Shown: piece by piece, positions 59,533 through 64,000 of the stretch
Layout: each line of letters begins with the position of its first letter
How positions within the stretch are numbered: the first letter of the stretch is position 1
NCBI RefSeq assembly: GCF_015694425.1
Contig: NZ_JADQDN010000010.1
Coordinates: forward strand, 41,017 to 105,016
Direction: 5' to 3'
DNA: 64,000 nucleotides
Source: Microvirga terrestris
GTDB lineage: Bacteria > Pseudomonadota > Alphaproteobacteria > Rhizobiales > Beijerinckiaceae
Notes under the pieces: generated by a model
Seen by the model: the letters and a program-made list of their open reading frames with translations, nothing else
What the model was told of the DNA's origin: nothing
Database searches by the model: none
Program-made: the position numbers and the translations under genes

Positions 59533-60369
59533 TCAGGTCATCGTGCCTGCCGTATCGTCGATCTGGGCCCTGACGGCCGGGTCGAGATCGAGTGCCTCGG
59601 CCAGCTGGTTCAGGAACTCGCGCTCCTGGATCGTGTCGGGATCGATGGCGATGCGGGCGGCCGAATACACCTGAGCGGCTTTTTCCGGATCGTTCACGTT
59701 CGCGGCGAGCTCCTCCACATCGGCGGGCGAAGCCATTTCGGTATCGAGCCAGCGGGTGGCATCCGGGTCGATGCCTGCTTCGGTCAGCCCCTTGGTGATT
59801 CGCGACCGCTCCGTGTCGTCGATCTGTCCATCGGCGGCCGCCGCCGCCACCATGGTGCGCAGGAAGAGAAGCGCGTCATCCTCCGTCTGGGACACCGGGT
59901 GGAAGCGCGAAGTTTCCGGCACGCTGAGCGCCGATTGCGCAACCCCGTCCCCTGATTGCGATGCATGATTTCCGGCCGCAGTTGCCTGGGGCTCGTCTAT
60001 CGTCGGGATGGCCGTCGCGCCTGCCCCGCCTTTGGCCGATAGCTGGTTCTGATAGGCCTTGTAGGCCAGGCCACCGATCACGGCGAGGCCGCCCAGCTTG
60101 ACGAGACCACCGGTCAGCTTGCTCTTCTTGCGCCCTTTGAACAGGAGCCCGGCCAAGCCGACGAGAGCCGTTTGCGTCAGGCCCGGATGCTGCGTGGCGA
60201 AATCCTTGGCCTTCTGCAGGAGCTGGTCGGATGACTGGCCGGTGACCTGGGTTACGCTCCGCTCGACCTGCTGCCGCACGCCTCCTTGAGCCGGTTGGCC
60301 CGGATTCTGCTGATCGGGACGCCCGATGGTTCCGATGAATGCATCCAACAGCTTCCGGTAATCGACCAT
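59533..60369 (-). CDS. DUF533 (TerB-like) inner-membrane-associated protein
   Basis: The 278-residue product starts at the ATG at 60369, with AGGAGG before it. It opens MVDYRKLLDAFIGTIG and has a Gln-rich stretch with VTQVTGQSSDQLLQKA. A glycine-rich hydrophobic region follows (KLTGGLVKLGGLAVIGGLAY, about residues 80-100) that may anchor it. The C-terminal DUF533/TerB-like helical domain shows FLRTMVAAAAADGQIDDTER, an acidic metal-site-like loop. It matches YebE-type proteins. The much longer open frame upstream is only a shadow of the TRAP permease. Function unknown. Confidence 0.85.
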   Translation of the reverse strand: MVDYRKLLDAFIGTIGRPDQQNPGQPAQGGVRQQVERSVTQVTGQSSDQLLQKAKDFATQHPGLTQTALVGLAGLLFKGRKKSKLTGGLVKLGGLAVIGGLAYKAYQNQLSAKGGAGATAIPTIDEPQATAAGNHASQSGDGVAQSALSVPETSRFHPVSQTEDDALLFLRTMVAAAAADGQIDDTERSRITKGLTEAGIDPDATRWLDTEMASPADVEELAANVNDPEKAAQVYSAARIAIDPDTIQEREFLNQLAEALDLDPAVRAQIDDTAGTMT

Positions 60370-60470
60370 GCGGCCCTCCTGCGATCTTTGAACCAAGCCA
60401 AGAACAACGGGAGCGCCGCCGAATGGTTCAGGTTCTCGGAAGACGAGGGCCGCAGCAATCCTCCTTGCCG

Positions 60471-62642
60471 TCAGGCGGGCTTCGGCACCATGGCGGTTCG
60501 AGCCTTGAGAACCTGGGACACGACGACCGGAGCCGCCAGGGCAAGGCCGATCAGGGTTGTTTCCGGATCGGGGGCGATGATCGGCAGGGCCGCCAAGCCG
60601 ATGAGCCAACGCTCCCAGGCCCGCATCGCGGTGAGACCATAGCCCGCAAAGGCCGCCGACAGGAACATGATGCCGACGATGGCGCCGCCCGTGACGAACA
60701 GGAAGCTGGCCCACGTGAACTCGGGCGTGACGATGAGCATGGCCGGCCCATAGACGAAGACGAACGGCACCAGCACCTTGCCGAGCCCGAGGCGGAAGGC
60801 CGTGTTGCCGGTCTTGAACGGGTCGGCGCCTGCCATGCTGGCGCCCGCATAGGCCGCCAGCGCCACGGGCGGCGTGATGTCGGCGAGCACCCCGTAATAG
60901 AACACGAAGAAATGCGCCACGAGCGGCTGGACACCGAGCAGGCCGAGCGCCGGCGCCGCGACCGTCACCATGATGATGTAGTTCGCCGTGGTCGGCACGC
61001 CGCAGCCCAACAGGATGCAGACGATTGCCGTCATCAGCAGGGTGAAGAACAAGGTTATGGCGTTCAAGTTGGCAAGACCGACCGGTACGAGATCCACGAA
61101 GGCTTGCGCCAGTTGGGCTGCAAAAGACGTGACGATGAAGGAAATCTTGAAACCCACGCCCGTGAGCGTAACGATGCCCACGATGATGCCGACGGTCGCT
61201 GCCGCCGCGCCGACGCCGATGGCGTATTTCGCCCCAACCACGAACGCGTCGATCAGGTCGAACACAACCGCCTTGCCGGCCTCGCTCTTGAGATAAGTAT
61301 AGACGAGGAGCGCCAGAACGAAGGCGAGCGCCGGCCCCACGAAGACGATCTGCGTGAGCATGCCCGTGGCGATGCCGGCAATGACCGCGGCAAGGAAGCC
61401 GAGAGTGATGGCGGGCACCCTGGAGGCGCCGACGACGAGGCAGGCGGTGATGCCCCAGAAGGCTGCCAGATAGGGTGTGAAGCCGGAGAACAGCACGATC
61501 AGCAGAACTGCGAGCGGCATGATCGTCTGCCATCCTTCCCGGATGACTTTCGCTGCCTTTGGCAGCTCTTCCGCCGGCAGTCCCTTCAGGCCGGCGCGCT
61601 TAGCCTCGAGATGGACCTGCATGAAAACGCCGAAGAAGTGCATGCATGCCGGCACGATCGCCGCCAGGATGATCGTCTGGTAGGATAAATTCAGGAACTC
61701 GACCATCAGGAAGGCGGCGGCGCCCATGATCGGCGGCGTGATCTGCCCGCCGGTCGAAGCCGCCGATTCGACGGCGGCCGCGAAATGGCGCTGGTAGCCG
61801 ACCCGGATCATGGCTGGGATCGTGAGCGACCCGACCGTCACCGTATTGGCAATAGACGAACCGGAGATCATCCCGAACAGGGCAGAGCCGAAGATCGAGA
61901 CCTTCGCCGGCCCGCCCGCGTAGCGGCCTGCCACAACGGTGGCGAGATCGATGAACAGCTTGCCGAGGCCAACCCGCGTCGCGAGCACGCCGAACAGCAC
62001 GTAGTGGAAGACGTAAGTGGCAACGACGCCCAGGGCGATGCCATAGATGCCCTGGCTCGTGAGATAGAGGTGGTTGACGATGTTGGACCAGGAAGCGCCG
62101 GGATGCTGGAGAATGCCCGGCATGGACGGCCCGAAATAGGCGTAGAGCATCACGAAAATCGAGATGACCGGCAGCGGCCAGCCCACCGAGCGCCGGGTCG
62201 CCTCCAGCAGCACGACGATCAGGATCGTGCCCATGACCACGTCGGTCGCTGAGGGATTGCCGACCCGGAAAGCCAGCTCGTTGAAGATCCACGGAACGTA
62301 AAGGCTGGCGACGGCCGCGGCGATGGCCAGAGCCCAATCGACCAGTGAGATGCTGCCCGGGCGCCACCAACTCGACGGGGCAACCCGTTCATAATCCTTC
62401 TTGGAGGCCGAGAAGACGAGGAAGATCAGGCCGAGCACGAAGGCCATGTGGATGCCGCGGTGCGTCGCTTCCCGCAACAACCCGAAGCCCGCCGTGTAGT
62501 AATGGAAGAACGAAAGGGTGAGAAGAATTCCCGCCACCAGCCATGCGGTCCCTGCCGGCAATGGCCGGAAACGCATCTCGGGATCGAATTTCTCCTCGAG
62601 GCTGCGGCTCTCGATGATCATATCGGCGGGGGTGGCGGTCAT
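60471..62642 (-). CDS. TAXI-TRAP transporter fused permease (system 2)
   Basis: This 723-residue fused TRAP permease has about 16 helices. Family blocks are IYGIALGVVATYVFHYVLFG, SALFGMISGSSIANTVTVGS, AVESAASTGGQITPPIMGAA, GCGVPTTANYIIMVTVAAP and DITPPVALAAYAGASMAGAD. It moves a carboxylate-type solute with the binding protein encoded 78 bp upstream. The sequence is clearly different from the permease of system 1, and no DUF1850 gene follows. The start at 62642 fits the family N-terminus. It is the last gene of its operon; the DUF533 gene follows at a distance of 101 bp. Confidence 0.94.
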   Translation of the reverse strand: MTATPADMIIESRSLEEKFDPEMRFRPLPAGTAWLVAGILLTLSFFHYYTAGFGLLREATHRGIHMAFVLGLIFLVFSASKKDYERVAPSSWWRPGSISLVDWALAIAAAVASLYVPWIFNELAFRVGNPSATDVVMGTILIVVLLEATRRSVGWPLPVISIFVMLYAYFGPSMPGILQHPGASWSNIVNHLYLTSQGIYGIALGVVATYVFHYVLFGVLATRVGLGKLFIDLATVVAGRYAGGPAKVSIFGSALFGMISGSSIANTVTVGSLTIPAMIRVGYQRHFAAAVESAASTGGQITPPIMGAAAFLMVEFLNLSYQTIILAAIVPACMHFFGVFMQVHLEAKRAGLKGLPAEELPKAAKVIREGWQTIMPLAVLLIVLFSGFTPYLAAFWGITACLVVGASRVPAITLGFLAAVIAGIATGMLTQIVFVGPALAFVLALLVYTYLKSEAGKAVVFDLIDAFVVGAKYAIGVGAAAATVGIIVGIVTLTGVGFKISFIVTSFAAQLAQAFVDLVPVGLANLNAITLFFTLLMTAIVCILLGCGVPTTANYIIMVTVAAPALGLLGVQPLVAHFFVFYYGVLADITPPVALAAYAGASMAGADPFKTGNTAFRLGLGKVLVPFVFVYGPAMLIVTPEFTWASFLFVTGGAIVGIMFLSAAFAGYGLTAMRAWERWLIGLAALPIIAPDPETTLIGLALAAPVVVSQVLKARTAMVPKPA

Positions 62643-62661
62643 GGCGTGGTCTCAGCTCGAA

Positions 62662-62697
62662 GAAAAAGCGCCTCCCGCGGCGATTGTCGCGGGAGGC
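62662..62697 (-). terminator. hairpin with U-run between TAXI binding protein and permease (system 2)
   Basis: On the minus strand GCCTCCCGCG pairs with CGCGGGAGGC (perfect ten pairs, eight-base loop) and is followed by GCTTTTT. It is located 24 bp after the binding-protein stop and before the permease start, the same position as in system 1. Confidence 0.8.
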
Positions 62698-62720
62698 CGG
62701 TGCAGTCGGTTGCGCGGCGA

Positions 62721-63704
62721 TCAGCTCTTAAGGAGACCAGCCTCCTTGTAGAAGCGCTCAGCACCCGGGTGGACCGGGATGCCGGCACCGGCGAGCGCGC
62801 TTTCCTTGCGGATCAGCTTGCCTTTGGCATGGCCGGCATCCAGCGCCCCACGTGTCTTGTCGCTCCAAAGGCCTTTCACGACATTATAGACCACTGCCTC
62901 CGGCACCTTCGCCGAAGTAATCCACTGGGCACCAACGGCCAGCGTCTTGACCGCGCCGACATCCTTATAGGTGCCGGCCGGAATCTCGTCGGCGGCAAAG
63001 AAACTGTATTGCTTGCGGATCGCGTCAGCCTCGGCTCCCGACAGAGGCACGATCTCAACACCTCCGCCCGTAGCGGCGAGTTCCGTGATGGCGCTTGTGG
63101 GATAGCCGCCGACGAAGAAGAAGGCATCGAGCCCACCGTCGCGCATACGCTCCGCTGCCTGGTTGGGCTTCAGGAAGTCGGCCTTCACGTCCGTCTCCTT
63201 CAATCCCCAGCCGGAGAGGATGATCCGGGAGTCGACCAGCGTTCCGGATCCCGGTTCGTCGAGGGAAACGCGCTTGCCCTTGAGATCGGCCACAGACTTG
63301 ATGTTGGCGGCCTTCGCAGCAACAAGATGGATGCTCTCAGGATAGAGATTGGCGAGAAGCCGCAGATCCTCGATCTTGCCCTTTCCTTCGAAAAGGCCCG
63401 TGCCCGTATAGGCCCAATAAGCCACATCAGCTTGGCTGAAGCCGGATTCGAGAGCGCCTGACGCAATGGAGTTCACATTGGCCACCGAGCCATTGGACGC
63501 CTGGGCCGTCAGCACAAGTTGCGGCGGGTTCGACACGGCGTTCGCGATCAGTCCGCCGATCGGATAATAGGTGCCGGCGGTACCGCCTGTTCCGATCCGG
63601 AAGAAGGCGGGGCCTTGCGCGAACGCGTTGCGGCCGAGAGCCGCTGCGGCGCCTAATCCGAGGCCGATCTTGGCCAAGTCGCGGCGTGTCATCGTCATGA
63701 ACAT
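62721..63704 (-). CDS. TAXI family TRAP transporter solute-binding protein (system 2)
   Basis: This 327-residue periplasmic protein has a Tat-like signal (TMTRRDLAKIGLGLGAAAAL). The TAXI opening FFRIGTGGTAGTYYPIGGLI follows, and ANIKSVADLKGKRVSLDEPG and AFFFVGGYPTSAITELA line the ligand cleft. The C-terminus ends VHPGAERFYKEAGLL. Paired with the fused permease, it takes up an unknown solute. The ATG at 63704 lies three bases after GGGGAG; the in-frame ATG at 63698 is equally possible. It is related to, but distinct from, the system 1 protein. Confidence 0.92.
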   Translation of the reverse strand: MFMTMTRRDLAKIGLGLGAAAALGRNAFAQGPAFFRIGTGGTAGTYYPIGGLIANAVSNPPQLVLTAQASNGSVANVNSIASGALESGFSQADVAYWAYTGTGLFEGKGKIEDLRLLANLYPESIHLVAAKAANIKSVADLKGKRVSLDEPGSGTLVDSRIILSGWGLKETDVKADFLKPNQAAERMRDGGLDAFFFVGGYPTSAITELAATGGGVEIVPLSGAEADAIRKQYSFFAADEIPAGTYKDVGAVKTLAVGAQWITSAKVPEAVVYNVVKGLWSDKTRGALDAGHAKGKLIRKESALAGAGIPVHPGAERFYKEAGLLKS

Positions 63705-63930
63705 GTACTCCCCTCGTGAAGGACTGACCGCTTCTGATACGGTTCTGCTCCACTCTAACGGGAATTCTGTCTTCGTCTATGGCTGGTGCGAACGATGCAT
63801 TGACGTGAGCCGATGCCACAAGCGCCATTGCCCCGTGCGATCGCTGCGTACGATTCCAGACCTCGTCAATTTTTGTTCTGTTGTGGCACTTTGGTCCCTG
63901 CCGAAAACAATCAAAGTGGACCAGCCAAGC
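63705..63930. other. upstream region of TAXI system 2, no gene seen
   Basis: It should hold the promoter of the system 2 operon on the minus strand. TGGTCC (63892-63897) and GGACCA (63918-63923) are a spaced inverted pair. No convincing reading frame or RNA gene is seen before the terminator at 63931. Confidence 0.4.
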
Positions 63931-63965
63931 AAAAACCCTCGAAGGCTGGGCCATTCGAGGGTTTT
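63931..63965. terminator. bidirectional intrinsic terminator next to the tRNA
   Basis: AAAACCCTCGAA and TTCGAGGGTTTT form a perfect twelve-pair stem including A/T runs on both sides. It lies 15 bp downstream of the tRNA 3' end on the minus strand and should end that transcript. Confidence 0.88.
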
Positions 63966-63979
63966 GGGTTGATGAGGTT

Positions 63980-64000
63980 TGGTTGCGGGGACAGGATTTG
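63980..64000 (-). tRNA. 3' end of a tRNA (rest beyond window)
   Basis: On the minus strand the last 21 bases read CAAATCCTGTCCCCGCAACCA. This is the end of a T-loop, the T-stem 3' arm CCTGT, an acceptor 3' arm CCCCGCA, discriminator A and an encoded CCA. The acceptor arm is that of bacterial initiator tRNA (CGCGGGG/CCCCGCA with the C1-A72 mismatch), but an elongator tRNA starting TGCGGGG would fit too. The anticodon is outside the window, so the identity is open. Confidence 0.75.

Noticed and set aside
59533..61533. An apparent 666-residue fusion of a TRAP-like region with the DUF533 protein
   Set aside because: The first 350 residues are the TRAP permease gene read in another frame. The DUF533 protein has its own ATG at 60369 with a good ribosome site.
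1..64000. CRISPR arrays, insertion sequences, prophage or defence islands
   Set aside because: No regularly spaced repeats, transposase, integrase or restriction/abortive-infection genes are visible anywhere in the window.

Overview
The window reads as chromosomal DNA of an alphaproteobacterium of the order Hyphomicrobiales (Rhizobiales). Supporting features are high G+C with strong third-position bias, homospermidine synthase paired with a group IV ornithine/lysine decarboxylase, HWE-type histidine kinase, two TAXI-TRAP transporters, periplasmic OpgG/OpgD proteins with twin-arginine leaders, an Hsp20 gene behind a ROSE-like leader, and dispersed palindromic repeats of rhizobial style. A Methylobacteriaceae/Microvirga-like host is a reasonable guess, but the genus cannot be fixed from sequence reading alone. 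Almost everything is ordinary core or metabolic chromosome. I see no phage, insertion sequence, CRISPR array or obvious island.

Layout. 1-2176: end of an alpha/beta hydrolase, hsp20 with a probable RpoH promoter and RNA thermometer, and threonine aldolase. 2177-8949: a 612-bp non-coding stretch with hairpins and two palindromic repeats, then gltB-gltD (glutamate synthase). 9027-14762: DUF459 SGNH protein, lytic transglycosylase, divergent galE/galU, and kdsD. 14763-23626: nfeD/qmcA pair, hemH, an orphan HWE kinase, a 5'-nucleotidase, ung and an aromatic aminotransferase. 23789-31076: indolepyruvate ferredoxin oxidoreductase with a perfect palindromic operator candidate, DUF1007-NicO metal exporter pair, a divergent gamma-glutamyltransferase-family protein and a small membrane protein.

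31079-34788: TAXI-TRAP system 1 (binding protein, fused permease, DUF1850). 34933-36522: opgD-like gene. 36615-42763: the most system-like region, a same-strand array of a 55-residue His-rich one-helix protein, znuC, znuB, znuA, a COG0523 metallochaperone GTPase, a WD40 protein, a small conserved protein and a DUF2937 membrane protein, with one small convergent gene (40519-40773) interrupting it. This looks like a zinc acquisition and allocation locus. 42770-48351: polyamine region with homospermidine synthase and a decarboxylase whose long leader carries an Arg-rich 33-codon upstream ORF and several hairpins; an MFS transporter and a GNAT gene lie between them. 48543-50108: second opg gene. 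50311-52952: three-gene NMT1/SsuA-type ABC importer. 53055-55884: MarR regulator with a palindrome at its promoter, DMT permease coupled to a TfoX C-terminal-domain protein, and a 2-hydroxyacid dehydrogenase. 56123-58693: IlvD/Edd sugar-acid dehydratase plus SDR operon. 58927-60369: secreted hypothetical and DUF533 protein. 60471-63704: TAXI-TRAP system 2. 63931-64000: terminator and the 3' end of a tRNA on the minus strand, possibly the tail of an rRNA operon beyond the window.

Themes: nitrogen and amino-acid metabolism (gltBD, threonine aldolase, aminotransferase, IOR), envelope (galE/galU/kdsD, two opg genes, transglycosylase), metal homeostasis (znu cassette, NicO, hemH) and polyamines. 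The strongest leads are RNA- or operator-level: the ROSE-like leader of hsp20, the decarboxylase leader with its upstream ORF, the 23-bp palindrome before the IOR gene, and the hairpin plus U-run that separates binding protein from permease in both TAXI systems.
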